From an uncultured Alphaproteobacteria bacterium (GTDB lineage: Bacteria; Pseudomonadota; Alphaproteobacteria; HIMB59; GCA-002718135), in the NCBI GenBank assembly GCA_902514875.1, contig CABXSY010000012.1, forward strand, positions 1 to 41,627: 41,627 nucleotides of DNA, given 5' to 3'. Each line of letters begins with the position of its first letter. The stretch's first letter is position 1. A program made the translations under genes and the position numbers. The notes under the pieces were generated by a model, which made no database searches, was not told the DNA's origin, and saw nothing but the letters and a program-made list of their open reading frames with translations. Positions 1-9,040 of the stretch are shown here, one piece after another.

Positions 1-179
1 TTAAAGATAAAAATATTCCAGTTTATATTGGTGGTGGGATAGATAAGAAGAATGTTTCCAATATTCTTAAACACACTTCACCCTTTGGATTAGATATTTC
101 AAGAGGTTTAAAAAATAATCGAAATTTAATATCCCAAGAAAAACTTAATGATTTATTAAATCAAATTTCTATAGGATAA
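1..179 (+). CDS. trpF: Phosphoribosylanthranilate isomerase (TrpF), C-terminal end only
   Basis: This gene is cut by the window edge; only about the last 58 codons are present, read from base 3 to a TAA stop at 177-179. The peptide has an IGGGI turn followed by KKNV, then a FGLDIS segment and a closing helix. This order (phosphate-binding GG, then N-V, then G-x-D-x-S) is that of the last strands and helix of TrpF (beta/alpha)8 barrels, which isomerise N-phosphoribosylanthranilate in tryptophan synthesis. The usual SSGVE sequence reads SRGLK here, so the fit is not perfect. It converges on folK and overlaps its 3' end by 24 bases. Another barrel isomerase is possible; identity is moderately sure. 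Confidence 0.6.
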   Translation, partial: KDKNIPVYIGGGIDKKNVSNILKHTSPFGLDISRGLKNNRNLISQEKLNDLLNQISIG

Positions 180-656
180 TTTTTTAATAATATATTTACT
201 TGTTAACTCTTTAGATAATTGACTAATAGATTTTTTTTCAACTGGATGAAGAAAAAAGGGCTTAATATCTAATATAGGATGTAAAACAAAATCTCTTTCT
301 TTGACTCTTGGATGTGGAATAATTAAACTGTTGAAATGATACTTACTATTTCCAAAAAAAATTATATCAATATCAATACTTCTTGGCCCATTAACTATTC
401 TTTTATTTTTTTTTAATTTTCTTTCAATTTTCTGAATAGAATTAATTAATTGAAGAGGCTGTTGATTTGTTTTTAAAATAATTGCAGTATTATAAAAGTT
501 TGATTGATATTTATACCCATATGGTGAAGAAATATAAATATTAGCAAACTTACTTATGTGCCCAATTTTATTTAACTCTCTTACCGCACTGCGTAAATTA
601 AGTATTGAATTACCTACATTTGACCCAAGGGCTATGATAGTTTCAGTTTGAAACAC
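156..656 (-). CDS. folK: 2-amino-4-hydroxy-6-hydroxymethyldihydropteridine pyrophosphokinase
   Basis: FolK transfers pyrophosphate from ATP to 6-hydroxymethyl-dihydropterin, activating it for FolP. The 166-residue protein has the family marks in order: ALGSN near residue 9, SPYG at 44-47, the GPRSIDIDI metal- and ATP-binding segment at 90-98 and IPHPR at 113-117 followed by RDFVL. Length is normal for a single-domain HPPK. The start is GTG at 656, because ALGSN must lie close to the N-terminus and no ATG is available; it overlaps the end of folB by 14 bases, which suggests translational coupling. It is the last gene of the pab-fol operon, and its 3' end runs 24 bases into the convergent trpF-like gene. 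Confidence 0.95.
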   Translation of the reverse strand: MFQTETIIALGSNVGNSILNLRSAVRELNKIGHISKFANIYISSPYGYKYQSNFYNTAIILKTNQQPLQLINSIQKIERKLKKNKRIVNGPRSIDIDIIFFGNSKYHFNSLIIPHPRVKERDFVLHPILDIKPFFLHPVEKKSISQLSKELTSKYIIKKLSYRNLI

Positions 657-987
657 TTACTGATTCTGCTCCATATTTTTTGGCAACAACTGTTTTATTT
701 ATCTTTATTTTTATATTTTTGATTTTAAATTTTTTTTCAAGCGCCTTCGATGTTTTAGAAATTAAATGCTCAAGAGTGTGTGACTTTGATTCTGTAATAT
801 ATGTCTTAAGAAATTTTGTAATAGCAGAATAATCTTTAACATTATTGATATTATTTAAATTTAAAGAGTCTTTTACTTTATAGTCAAAGGATAGAGTAAC
901 TTTGAGAAGTTGCTTTTTCTTTCTTTCAAGTTCTGTGATGCCTAAATTTGCACTAATTGATAAGTTTTTTATTTCTACTTTAAACAT
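643..987 (-). CDS. folB: Dihydroneopterin aldolase
   Basis: FolB cleaves 7,8-dihydroneopterin to 6-hydroxymethyl-dihydropterin and glycolaldehyde, the substrate step before FolK. The 114-residue protein shows the FolB pattern: an early G-I-x-E-x-E-R segment, VKDYSAI near residue 50, TLEHLI near 71-76 carrying the substrate-binding Glu, and a conserved Lys in the INKT strand near residue 98. Length is typical of the small octameric enzymes. The ATG at 987 lies inside the end of folP (13-base overlap), and the gene's own end overlaps folK, so folP, folB and folK are probably translated as a coupled set. Confidence 0.9.
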   Translation of the reverse strand: MFKVEIKNLSISANLGITELERKKKQLLKVTLSFDYKVKDSLNLNNINNVKDYSAITKFLKTYITESKSHTLEHLISKTSKALEKKFKIKNIKIKINKTVVAKKYGAESVSVSN

Positions 988-1793
988 AATTTTTTAAAAA
1001 TTTTTAATGACTGTGAAGTTTCTTTAACATCATGCACCCTAAATATATCAACACGCTTTTGATAACAATATAAAGCCGAAGCAATAGAGCCTCCTAATCT
1101 TTCATCAGCATTGCTTTGATCAATTAGATTTATCCAACTTTTTCTTGAAGAACCCAGTAGCAGTCCATAACCATTAAACTTAAACTGTTCCATTTTTTGC
1201 ATGATTTCAATATTTTGATTTAAATTTTTGCCAAAACCTATTCCAGGATCAAACCATACTTTAGTTGAAGGTATTCTTAATTTTTCTAATTGTTTAATTT
1301 TTTTTAAAAAAATTTTCTTAATATCCAGTACTACATTTTTATAAGAATTAATTTTAGATTGCATTGTCTTAGGTGGAGCAGGTGTGTGCATTAAAATTAA
1401 ACCTGTTTTGAATTTTTTAGATAAATGAAATAAATCCTCAGAACCACCAAACACGTCGTTAATTATATGAGCACCCATACTTAATGCATATTCTTGTGTT
1501 TCAATTTTATTAGTATCAACAGAGATAACAAATTTGTTTTTTGGTAATTTTTTTAATATAGGATCTAGCCTTTTAACTTCTTCCTTATGGGTAAGGGGTT
1601 CAGAGCCAGGCCTCGTACTTTCAGCTCCAATATCAATAATATCTGCTCCATTTTCTGTCATTTTCTTGATATTATTTAGGGCATCCTTTGTCTTAAAACT
1701 CTTTCCACCATCACTAAAAGAGTCGGGCGTAACATTACATATGCCCATAACTGTTGGTTTATTAAATTTAAAATTATGTTTACCCAATTTCAT
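975..1793 (-). CDS. folP: Dihydropteroate synthase
   Basis: FolP joins p-aminobenzoate to hydroxymethyl-dihydropterin pyrophosphate to make dihydropteroate; it is the sulfonamide target. The 272-residue TIM barrel has NVTPDSFSDGG at 20-30, GAESTRPG at 56-63, IND at 111-113, FDPGIGFGK at 181-189 and LGSSRKSW at 213-220, all expected pterin- and phosphate-binding loops. The sulfonamide-sensitive loop around residues 56-64 looks ordinary. The ATG at 1793 follows the pabC stop with one base between them. Its place between the PABA genes and folB/folK puts both FolP substrates in one operon. Confidence 0.97.
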   Translation of the reverse strand: MKLGKHNFKFNKPTVMGICNVTPDSFSDGGKSFKTKDALNNIKKMTENGADIIDIGAESTRPGSEPLTHKEEVKRLDPILKKLPKNKFVISVDTNKIETQEYALSMGAHIINDVFGGSEDLFHLSKKFKTGLILMHTPAPPKTMQSKINSYKNVVLDIKKIFLKKIKQLEKLRIPSTKVWFDPGIGFGKNLNQNIEIMQKMEQFKFNGYGLLLGSSRKSWINLIDQSNADERLGGSIASALYCYQKRVDIFRVHDVKETSQSLKIFKKLCLK

Positions 1794-1794
1794 T

Positions 1795-2544
1795 TTATAA
1801 AACTTTTGAATATTCTTTTAATATAGATTTGTACATCTTAAGAGAGGATCTATACCAATTTAATTGATCAATAGAAGAAATACTTACAACCCCCTTGCCA
1901 GATCCAACCAGAAGTATTTCACTGTATTCATAAAAGTCAGATATCAGAATATCTATTTTTTTAATCTTGTATGGAATTGTTTTAGTTAAATATGATAAAG
2001 TTATTCCAAAGTAATATGAATTCTTCGGAATAAATAATTGATTATTTTTCACAAAAATTAAGTTTGTGGTCGACCCCTCTAAAATCTTACTTTTATTATA
2101 AAAAAGAATTTCTTCTTTTTGTAAATTAATTTTTTTTTGTAAAGAAAGTATTTTTTTATATTGTAAGTTTTTAAAAGAAGGTAAGGTTCTTTGGTATCTA
2201 TAGATATGAGCAGTAAAATTTTTTTCTTCTTTATTTCTTTTTCGCAAAGATAAAGAAATTAATTTTTTTGTAACTGCCACTCTTAATAAGTGATCATAAT
2301 TTTTAATTTTAGAATTAGTATTTATAAAATCAATTAGAAATTGTTTTGAAATTTTAAAACTAATACCAAAGAAATTTGAATCTTTGTTAAGTTTTTTTAA
2401 ATGTTGACCTATTAAAACTAAGTTTGGTTTTTTTCCTGAAATCCTTATCGTTGTAAAAACACCATTATATCCCCATAGAGAATTAAACTTTACATTTTTT
2501 AAATCTTTAACGTGATATGATTTTTTTAATAAGATATTTTCCAT
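1795..2544 (-). CDS. pabC: Aminodeoxychorismate lyase-like class IV aminotransferase
   Basis: PabC is a PLP enzyme that releases pyruvate from 4-amino-4-deoxychorismate to give p-aminobenzoate. This 249-residue protein has the class IV fold marks: GVFTTIRI at 28-35, a catalytic-lysine candidate at 130 in QYKK, ILEGSTTNLIFV at 154-165 and a late GSGKGVVSISSID segment at 215-226. The stretch between the lysine and the EGSTTN motif is shorter than in E. coli PabC. The ATG at 2544 lies 38 bases inside pabA; no other standard start fits in frame, so a long coupled overlap is likely. The family also contains branched-chain and D-amino acid transaminases; the position between pabA and folP decides for PabC. 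Confidence 0.85.
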   Translation of the reverse strand: MENILLKKSYHVKDLKNVKFNSLWGYNGVFTTIRISGKKPNLVLIGQHLKKLNKDSNFFGISFKISKQFLIDFINTNSKIKNYDHLLRVAVTKKLISLSLRKRNKEEKNFTAHIYRYQRTLPSFKNLQYKKILSLQKKINLQKEEILFYNKSKILEGSTTNLIFVKNNQLFIPKNSYYFGITLSYLTKTIPYKIKKIDILISDFYEYSEILLVGSGKGVVSISSIDQLNWYRSSLKMYKSILKEYSKVL

Positions 2545-3064
2545 TGGGAGTTAAAAAAGAATCTGGGTGAAACTGAAATCCATATACTTGATTAATATCA
2601 TCTTCAATTGCCATTGCCACGTTTGTTTTTGCACAACGCATTGTGATTGTCATTGATTTTGAAATAAATGGCTCTTCTAATTTAAGTGAATGATATCTGC
2701 CACCAAGGAGATCGGCATTTTTTTTAAAAATTGATTTGTTACTTATAATTTTTATACGACTTTGATAACCATGTAAGATATTTTTTTGTTGAACTATTTT
2801 ACCTCCTTCAGAGTGCACTATGTGTTGGAAACCTAGGCAGATTCCGAGAATTTTTTTCTTTCCCTTATATTTTTTATAAATCTCTGAAGTTAAGGGATAA
2901 TCTTTTGGTTCACCGGGCCCAGGTGAAAGAACTATTGTTGTAGCTTTACGAAGTTTTTTATAATTAATTTCATAGTAATTAGATACAACAGTCGGCTCGA
3001 TACTATCTAATAAATGTGCAAGATTGTATGTAAATGAATCTTCGTGATCGATTAAATAAATCAT
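2507..3064 (-). CDS. pabA: Aminodeoxychorismate synthase, glutamine amidotransferase subunit
   Basis: This class I glutamine amidotransferase would feed ammonia from glutamine to PabB. In its 185 residues are DHEDSFTYNL at 6-15, the SPGPGEP oxyanion strand at 47-53, the nucleophile Cys76 in GICLGFQ and the catalytic His166 in FQFHPDS. The third triad residue, nearly always Glu in HPES, is Asp168 here, encoded GAT. The start ATG overlaps the pabB stop in TAATG. PabA and TrpG are very similar and one protein can serve both TrpE and PabB; the pab-fol context favours PabA, but a dual role cannot be excluded. Confidence 0.88.
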   Translation of the reverse strand: MIYLIDHEDSFTYNLAHLLDSIEPTVVSNYYEINYKKLRKATTIVLSPGPGEPKDYPLTSEIYKKYKGKKKILGICLGFQHIVHSEGGKIVQQKNILHGYQSRIKIISNKSIFKKNADLLGGRYHSLKLEEPFISKSMTITMRCAKTNVAMAIEDDINQVYGFQFHPDSFLTPNGKYLIKKIISR

Positions 3065-4269
3065 TAATTAAACAAATCTAATAGAGATTTAGCCTTTATA
3101 TAATTTTCATTATATTCTTTTTTTGCAGTGCTTCCCAATATTACTCCACTAGCAACAGATAATTCAATAGCATTTTTAAAATTAAGTAGTGTCCTTATCA
3201 TTATATTAAAACGCATATCTCCATTCGAATGTATGATACCAAAACTGCCAGTATAAATATTTCTATCAGATTTTTCTTTTTGATTTAAAAGTTGAATAGT
3301 GCTTATTTTTGGACAACCAATTACTGATCCACCAGGCATTAACGATGAGATTATGTCATGGTTAGTTATTTTGTTTTTCAAAACACCTTTGATTGTTGTA
3401 ACGTAATGGAAGAGGTCTCGATATTCTTCGACTGTTTTTAATTTATCTATTTTTACTGAACCAGTTTTACAAATTTTTGAAAGATCGTTTCTTTCCATGT
3501 CCACTATCATATTATGTTCTTTAGTTTCTTTTTCATTTCTTCTAAAAAAAGCCAATGCTTTATTGTGATTTATTTTTTTAGTTTTTCTTAAAGTACCTGC
3601 GATAGGTTTAGTTTTTATCAGATCTCCTTTTTTTAATAACAGTGTTTCAGGTGAGCAACTAATGATACTATAACCTTTATCTCTAATGAGAAAACTTTCA
3701 GGAGACTCATTAATTTGCATTAATTTCAAGAAAAGATCTATCGCGTTTATATTGCCTTTTTTTGAGTATGTCTGAGCAATTTTTATTTGATAAGTTTTCC
3801 CTTGCTTAATATTTTTTGAGAAATCATCAAACAGTTTAGAGTACTGTTGTAGAGTTAAATTTAAATTAAAATTCTTATTTAATTTCGAGTATTTTTTTGT
3901 ATTAGTTTTAATATTTCTAAAATTGGTTTTGGTACTTTGAATTATAATTTTTTTACCAATACTAATTTTTGTTTTAGGTTTATAAAAAAGTCCACTATAA
4001 AAATTTGTAGTTTTTTGTTTTGGTAGTTTTATTCCAATATTATCACAAAGTAGTTTGTATCCAAAAAAACCTATGTAACAATTTAAACCGTCAATACTTG
4101 AGCTCTCTTCTTTACATTGTATATTTAAAAATTTTTTTATATTTTTTTTATCTACAATTATTTTTTTAGAAAAATCGGTATATACGTCAAAGCCATTATT
4201 ATTTTTATAAATAATGATAGACTTATCAGATTGATATAATTTATCTAAATATTCGTTATTGTTCAGCAC
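3064..4269 (-). CDS. pabB: Aminodeoxychorismate synthase component I (PabB-like chorismate-binding enzyme)
   Basis: PabB aminates chorismate to 4-amino-4-deoxychorismate, with PabA as ammonia source. The protein (401 residues) has the chorismate-binding core: SCSPETLL at 204-211, EHNMIVDMERND at 251-262 with the Mg-binding acidic residues, PGGSVIGCPK at 312-321 and YNENY near 386. The PGGS motif is PabB-like (TrpE usually has PAGT), but the segment at 222-226 is PIAGT, the TrpE form, where E. coli PabB carries nucleophile Lys274 in PIKGT. The N-terminal part is short and shows no LLES tryptophan-feedback motif. Start is GTG at 4269. It is first in the pab-fol operon. Context makes PabB likely; TrpE activity is a weaker alternative. 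Confidence 0.85.
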   Translation of the reverse strand: MLNNNEYLDKLYQSDKSIIIYKNNNGFDVYTDFSKKIIVDKKNIKKFLNIQCKEESSSIDGLNCYIGFFGYKLLCDNIGIKLPKQKTTNFYSGLFYKPKTKISIGKKIIIQSTKTNFRNIKTNTKKYSKLNKNFNLNLTLQQYSKLFDDFSKNIKQGKTYQIKIAQTYSKKGNINAIDLFLKLMQINESPESFLIRDKGYSIISCSPETLLLKKGDLIKTKPIAGTLRKTKKINHNKALAFFRRNEKETKEHNMIVDMERNDLSKICKTGSVKIDKLKTVEEYRDLFHYVTTIKGVLKNKITNHDIISSLMPGGSVIGCPKISTIQLLNQKEKSDRNIYTGSFGIIHSNGDMRFNIMIRTLLNFKNAIELSVASGVILGSTAKKEYNENYIKAKSLLDLFN

Positions 4270-4277
4270 TGGATTCT

Positions 4278-4285
4278 ATTATAAT
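4278..4285. promoter_or_regulatory. Palindromic -10 box, candidate shared divergent promoter
   Basis: Only 28 bases separate the pabB start (minus) from the DUF2141 start (plus). They contain ATTATAAT, which is its own reverse complement, so a perfect TATAAT is present on both strands (4280-4285 plus, 4283-4278 minus). Usual spacing puts the plus transcript start near 4292 and the minus one near 4271, giving leaders of only a few bases. No good -35 box is seen on either side. This is inference from sequence. Confidence 0.45.
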
Positions 4286-4297
4286 TAGGATACTTAT

Positions 4298-4720
4298 ATG
4301 AAAACTATTTTAACTAAAATATTCTTTTTTTGCTTATCCGTCACATGGTCATCTTATCTTTATGGTCATGGAACAATAATTTTTCCCAATGTTGAACATG
4401 GAGAGGGATATATAGATGTTAAAATATATGACTCTAAAGAGAGTTTTTTAGATCAGGAATTAGCTATTGAGAGTGTGAGGAAAAGAGTTCAAAAAGGTGA
4501 GGTTGTTGTCCCTTTAAGTAAAATACATGAGGGAAAAATTGCAATAGTTGCCTATCATGATGAAGATTCTAATGGAGAATTAAAGACGGGATTATTTTGG
4601 CGACCAAAAGAAGGTTTTGCTTTTAGCAATAATTATCAGCCTAAAGGCCCTCCATCATTTGAAAAAGCGGCAATTATTTTAGTTCACGGCGAACCCGTGG
4701 TAATAGAACTTAATTATTAA
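4298..4720 (+). CDS. DUF2141 family exported protein
   Basis: This 140-residue protein begins with a signal peptide (Lys at 2 and 7, then a hydrophobic run FFFCLSV to about residue 23), so it is probably periplasmic or surface-exposed. The mature part has the DUF2141 pattern: a G-x-I-D-V-K-I-Y strand, AIVAYHDEDSNGELKTG near residues 80-100, and EGFAFSNN followed by PPSFEKAAI. Function of the family is unknown. It opens a plus-strand run that continues through cysS, thrS, hemB, hisI and ribA, with only 10 bases before the cysS ATG, so it is probably cotranscribed with them, although the functional link is unclear. Confidence 0.8.
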   Translation: MKTILTKIFFFCLSVTWSSYLYGHGTIIFPNVEHGEGYIDVKIYDSKESFLDQELAIESVRKRVQKGEVVVPLSKIHEGKIAIVAYHDEDSNGELKTGLFWRPKEGFAFSNNYQPKGPPSFEKAAIILVHGEPVVIELNY

Positions 4721-4730
4721 AAAAATATTG

Positions 4731-6113
4731 ATGTCATTACAATTACAGAACACACTAAGTGGTAAAAAAGAATTATTTAAACCAGTTAATCCTGATCATG
4801 TAAGAATTTATGCATGTGGTCCAACTGTTTATAATTTTGCACATATTGGAAATGCAAGAATGGCAGTGGTTAACGATTTATTAGTTCGTGTTTTAAAAAC
4901 CCAGTATAAGAAAGTAACATATGTATCTAACATCACCGATATTGATGATAAAATTATAGATGCATCAAAAGAAACTGGTGAGGACATCAGTGTTATTACA
5001 TCAAAATATACTGAGATATACAATAAAGATATGAACGCCCTTGGTGTAAACCTTCCTGATATTCAACCACGAGCAACCGATCATATAAAAGAAATGATTG
5101 AGTTAGTAAAAAAATTAATTGAGGAAGATAAAGCTTATGAAAAAGAAGGGCATGTTTTATTTCATGTTCCAGCTTTTGAGAATTATGGAATTCTTTCAAA
5201 AAGAAATAGAGATGAACAAATAGCTGGAAGTAGAGTTGAGGTTGCTCCTTTTAAAAAAGATCCAGCTGATTTTATTTTGTGGAAACCTTCTCCTTCCCCA
5301 CTGCCAGGTTGGGATTCACCTTGGGGGTTTGGAAGACCGGGATGGCATTTAGAATGTTCTGTAATGTCAGAAAAATCCCTCGGCCTACCTTTTGATATTC
5401 ATAGTGGTGGTATAGATTTAGTATTTCCTCATCACGAAAATGAAATAGCTCAAACTTGTTCAATTTCTGAAAATAAACATCCTGAAGATTTTGCAACTTT
5501 TTGGTTTCACAATGGTTTTGTTAATGTTGAGGGAGAAAAAATGTCGAAATCGATTGGTAATATAAGACTAGTTCACGAACTTAATAAAAAATATAAAGGA
5601 GAAGTTTTACGACTAACATTATTATCAGCTCACTATAAACAGCCATTAAACTGGACTGAAGACATCATTGAACAAAATAAAAAAATGATTGATAGACTTT
5701 ATAGAGTTCTGTTAGAACTATCAGAAGTTGAAATAGATTCTAAGATACCTTCTGAGTCTATAATGGAATCAATTTTAGATGATTTAAACACGCCGAAAGT
5801 AATTGCAAAACTTAATGAGGAAGCAAATGATGTCTCATCTGCATCTGATGAAAGAAAAAGAGAAATCAAAAATAATCTTCTTTCAGCTGGCAAAATATTA
5901 GGTATTCTTGAGAATGATCCAAGTAGTTGGTTGGGTTATAATCAAAAAAATACTAAAAATACTGAAGAAATTGAAAGGTTGATAAATGAACGCAATGAAG
6001 CTAGACGCAGTAAAAATTTTAATTTGGCAGATAGTATAAGAGGCATATTAAAAGATAAAGGTATAGAAATAGAAGATACTGATAAAGGAACGATTTGGCG
6101 GAAATCTAGATGA
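4731..6113 (+). CDS. cysS: Cysteinyl-tRNA synthetase
   Basis: CysS charges tRNA-Cys in the cytoplasm. The class I synthetase has the HIGH-type motif HIGN at 38-41, zinc ligands Cys29 (YACGPTVY), Cys209 (WHLECS), His234 and probably Glu238 (HHENE), and KMSKS at 270-274, followed by the helical anticodon domain; about 460 residues is normal. A TTG codon at 4728 directly precedes the ATG in frame; I take the ATG at 4731. No clear Shine-Dalgarno is visible, so translation may depend on coupling to the gene 10 bases upstream. Its stop overlaps the thrS start in ATGA, which should couple the two synthetases. Confidence 0.97.
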   Translation: MSLQLQNTLSGKKELFKPVNPDHVRIYACGPTVYNFAHIGNARMAVVNDLLVRVLKTQYKKVTYVSNITDIDDKIIDASKETGEDISVITSKYTEIYNKDMNALGVNLPDIQPRATDHIKEMIELVKKLIEEDKAYEKEGHVLFHVPAFENYGILSKRNRDEQIAGSRVEVAPFKKDPADFILWKPSPSPLPGWDSPWGFGRPGWHLECSVMSEKSLGLPFDIHSGGIDLVFPHHENEIAQTCSISENKHPEDFATFWFHNGFVNVEGEKMSKSIGNIRLVHELNKKYKGEVLRLTLLSAHYKQPLNWTEDIIEQNKKMIDRLYRVLLELSEVEIDSKIPSESIMESILDDLNTPKVIAKLNEEANDVSSASDERKREIKNNLLSAGKILGILENDPSSWLGYNQKNTKNTEEIERLINERNEARRSKNFNLADSIRGILKDKGIEIEDTDKGTIWRKSR

Positions 6114-8035
6114 GTGAAAAGATAACAATTACATTCCCAGATGGAAATAAAAAAGAAGCTGATAAAGGCATTAATGGTCTAGATTTAGCTTCACAAATTT
6201 CTAAATCTCTTGCCAAAGAGTCTGTCGCTATAAAAATTAATAATGAAATAAAAGATATTACTTTGCCTATTAATAGTGATGCGTCAGTAGCAATTTTAAA
6301 AAGAGATAGCGAGGAAGCCCTTGAATTAATTCGACATGACTGTGCTCATGTAATGGCAGAAGCTGTACAAGAATTATTCCCAGGAACACAAGTTACGATT
6401 GGTCCAGCTATTGAGAATGGTTTTTATTATGATTTTGCAAGAGATGAGCCTTTTACTGTTGCTGATCTTCCAAAAATTGAAAAGAGAATGCATGATATCA
6501 TACAAAGAAATAAAACTTTTGTAAGAGAAGTATGGTCTAAAGAAGAATCAATAAAACATTTTAAAGATAAGGGCGAAGACTACAAAGTTGAATTAATAAA
6601 TGATTTACCTAATAATGAGGAAATCAGTATTTACAAACAAGGTGACTGGTTAGACTTGTGCCGGGGCCCTCACATGGTTTCAACTAAACAAATTGGTAAA
6701 GCATTTAAATTAATGAAGGTTGCTGGTGCTTACTGGCGAGGTGACTCATCTAATGCAATGCTAACAAGAATTTATGGAACAGCCTGGGCAACAGAAAAGG
6801 ATCTTGAACAACACCTTTTACAAATTGAAGAAGCAGAAAAAAGAGATCACCGAAAACTAGGAAGAGAAATGGATTTATTTCATTTTCAGGAAGAGGCTCC
6901 TGGAGCGGTTTTTTGGCATCCCAAAGGTTGGACATTGTTCCAATCGCTAATAAATTATATGCGAAACAGACAGGACAAAGCAGGATACGTAGAAACTAAT
7001 ACGCCTGACATGATGGATAAGTCTCTATGGGAAACATCTGGTCACTGGGATAAATTTAGTGACATGATGTTTAGGACTGAAGCTAAAGATGATAAAATTT
7101 ATGCTATCAAACCAATGAATTGCCCTGGTGCTGTAGAAATTTTTAAACAAGGATTAAAAAGCTATAGAGACCTACCATTTCTATTGTCTGAATTTGGAAA
7201 AGTACATCGTTATGAACCGTCTGGTGCTCTTCATGGATTAATGCGAGTAAGAGCATTCACACAAGATGATGCACATATATTTTGTACAGAAGATCAAATT
7301 ACACAAGAAAGTAAAACGGTATGTAATTTGATACTTAGTATCTATAAAGACTTTGGTTTTGATAATGTTAGAATTAAATTTTCTGACCGTCCTGAAAAAC
7401 GCGTAGGGGATGATGCTATTTGGGATAAAGCTGAGGCTGCATTAATGCAAGCCATGGAAGCAACAGGTCTTGAGTATACACTCAACCCAGGAGAAGGTGC
7501 ATTTTATGGTCCAAAATTAGAGTTTGTTTTACGTGATGCAATTGGCAGAGACTGGCAATGCGGAACACTGCAAGTAGATTTAAATTTACCTGGAAGATTG
7601 GGAGCTACTTATATTGGCGAAGATGGTAATAAAAAAATACCAGTCATGTTGCATAGAGCTCTATTTGGTTCCTTAGAGAGATTCACTGGTATTCTAATTG
7701 AACATTATGCTGGTCATCTCCCCTTTTGGCTTTCACCATTGCAAGCAGTTGTTGCTACAATTACATCTGATACTGATGGGTATGCATATGAAGTACAAAA
7801 AGCATTAGTATCAAAAGGAATTAGAGCTGAAATAGATACGCGTAATGAAAAAATTGGTTATAAAATACGTGAACACAGTAATAGTAAAGTACCAGCAATT
7901 ATCGCTGTTGGAAAAAAAGAAGCTCAAGATAAAACTGTATCTGTTAGAAGAATTGGATCTTCTGAAACAAAGACCTTTAAATTAGAAGATATTGTTACTA
8001 GCTTATTTAAAGAAGCAAAATCACCAATAGAATAA
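6110..8035 (+). CDS. thrS: Threonyl-tRNA synthetase
   Basis: ThrS charges tRNA-Thr and hydrolyses mischarged Ser-tRNA. Its 641 residues give the full bacterial layout: TGS domain at 1-62, N2 editing domain with H76-x3-H80 plus Cys184 and His188, class II catalytic core from about 245, with zinc ligand Cys338 in MNCPG, His389 in DDAHIFC and a late His in MLHRALFG, the HRYEPSG motif 2 near 366-372, and the C-terminal anticodon domain from about 545. All editing and catalytic ligands are present. The ATG overlaps the cysS stop by 4 bases and hemB starts 3 bases after the stop. Confidence 0.98.
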   Translation: MSEKITITFPDGNKKEADKGINGLDLASQISKSLAKESVAIKINNEIKDITLPINSDASVAILKRDSEEALELIRHDCAHVMAEAVQELFPGTQVTIGPAIENGFYYDFARDEPFTVADLPKIEKRMHDIIQRNKTFVREVWSKEESIKHFKDKGEDYKVELINDLPNNEEISIYKQGDWLDLCRGPHMVSTKQIGKAFKLMKVAGAYWRGDSSNAMLTRIYGTAWATEKDLEQHLLQIEEAEKRDHRKLGREMDLFHFQEEAPGAVFWHPKGWTLFQSLINYMRNRQDKAGYVETNTPDMMDKSLWETSGHWDKFSDMMFRTEAKDDKIYAIKPMNCPGAVEIFKQGLKSYRDLPFLLSEFGKVHRYEPSGALHGLMRVRAFTQDDAHIFCTEDQITQESKTVCNLILSIYKDFGFDNVRIKFSDRPEKRVGDDAIWDKAEAALMQAMEATGLEYTLNPGEGAFYGPKLEFVLRDAIGRDWQCGTLQVDLNLPGRLGATYIGEDGNKKIPVMLHRALFGSLERFTGILIEHYAGHLPFWLSPLQAVVATITSDTDGYAYEVQKALVSKGIRAEIDTRNEKIGYKIREHSNSKVPAIIAVGKKEAQDKTVSVRRIGSSETKTFKLEDIVTSLFKEAKSPIE

Positions 8036-8038
8036 AAA

Positions 8039-9040
8039 ATGAATAACATGCAAGGCAAGTTTCCAAGTACAAGACTTAGACGTAATAGAATGAAAGATTT
8101 TTCTCGTCGTTTAGTTGCTGAAAATACCCTTAGTGTTAATGATTTAATATTACCTCTATTTGTATGCGAGGGAAACAGGGTTGATGATCCTATCAATTCG
8201 ATGCCTGGTGTAAGCAGGTATTCTATTGATAAACTTTTAAGCGAAGTAGAAAAAGCTGTTAAACTTAAAATTCCTGCTATTGCAATTTTTCCTCAAATTG
8301 AAAGTGGTCTTAAAAATTCTAAGGGAAGTTTAGCTTTAGATGAAAACAATCTGGTATGTAGATCAATTAAAAATATTAAAAAAGATTTTCCAAACATTGG
8401 TATTGTATGTGATGTTGCGTTAGATCCTTTTACAGACCATGGGCATGATGGTTTAGTTATAAATGATAAAATAGATAATGATAAAACTTTAGAGGTATTA
8501 GAAAAACAAGCCCTAATCCAAGCGAATGCTGGTTGTGATGTAATCGCTCCATCGGATATGATGGACGGTAGGGTTGGAAGAATAAGAAGTGCATTAGATT
8601 CAAATAATTTAACAGATACCCTTATACTTTCTTATGCCGCAAAATATGCTTCGGGTTTTTATGGTCCTTTTAGAGATGCTATAGGTTCTGGTTCAAATTT
8701 AGGTAAAGATGGTAAATTAACATATCAAATGGATACATCAAACAGTGATGAAGCAATTAGAGAAGTTGGATTAGATATAAGTGAAGGAGCAGATATGGTA
8801 ATGGTTAAGCCTGGTATGCCTTATCTTGATATTATTTCTAGGATAAAATTAGAATTTAAAGTTCCAACTTTTGCCTACCAAGTGTCTGGTGAATATTCGA
8901 TGATAAAAGAATCAATTAATAAAGGTTGGCTTAATGAAAAAGTTATAATGGAATCTCTTTTATCTTTTAAAAGAGCTGGGGCAAATGGTATACTAACTTA
9001 CTTTGCATTAGAAGCTGCAGAAAAATTAAAAAATGAATAA
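8039..9040 (+). CDS. hemB: Porphobilinogen synthase (delta-aminolevulinate dehydratase), Mg-type
   Basis: HemB condenses two 5-aminolevulinate molecules to porphobilinogen for haem and cobalamin-type tetrapyrroles. The 333-residue TIM barrel has the two Schiff-base lysines, Lys202 in [15 protein letters not shown] and Lys257 in VMVKPGMPY. At 125-138 the metal-site segment reads [14 protein letters not shown], with aspartates where zinc enzymes have a cysteine cluster, so this is the magnesium/potassium-dependent class known from alphaproteobacteria. It sits 3 bases after thrS and overlaps the hisI start by 8 bases. The mixed operon gives no obvious functional link between haem and its neighbours. 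Confidence 0.97.
   Translation: MNNMQGKFPSTRLRRNRMKDFSRRLVAENTLSVNDLILPLFVCEGNRVDDPINSMPGVSRYSIDKLLSEVEKAVKLKIPAIAIFPQIESGLKNSKGSLALDENNLVCRSIKNIKKDFPNIGIVCDVALDPFTDHGHDGLVINDKIDNDKTLEVLEKQALIQANAGCDVIAPSDMMDGRVGRIRSALDSNNLTDTLILSYAAKYASGFYGPFRDAIGSGSNLGKDGKLTYQMDTSNSDEAIREVGLDISEGADMVMVKPGMPYLDIISRIKLEFKVPTFAYQVSGEYSMIKESINKGWLNEKVIMESLLSFKRAGANGILTYFALEAAEKLKNE

Noticed and set aside
3064-4269. Calling this gene trpE because of PIAGT
   Set aside because: PGGS motif, short N-terminus without LLES, and the position with pabA, pabC and folPBK argue for PabB; kept as a finding instead.
4829-5893. Minus-strand frames of 64-74 codons inside cysS
   Set aside because: Opposite an intact synthetase, without start signals or family motifs.
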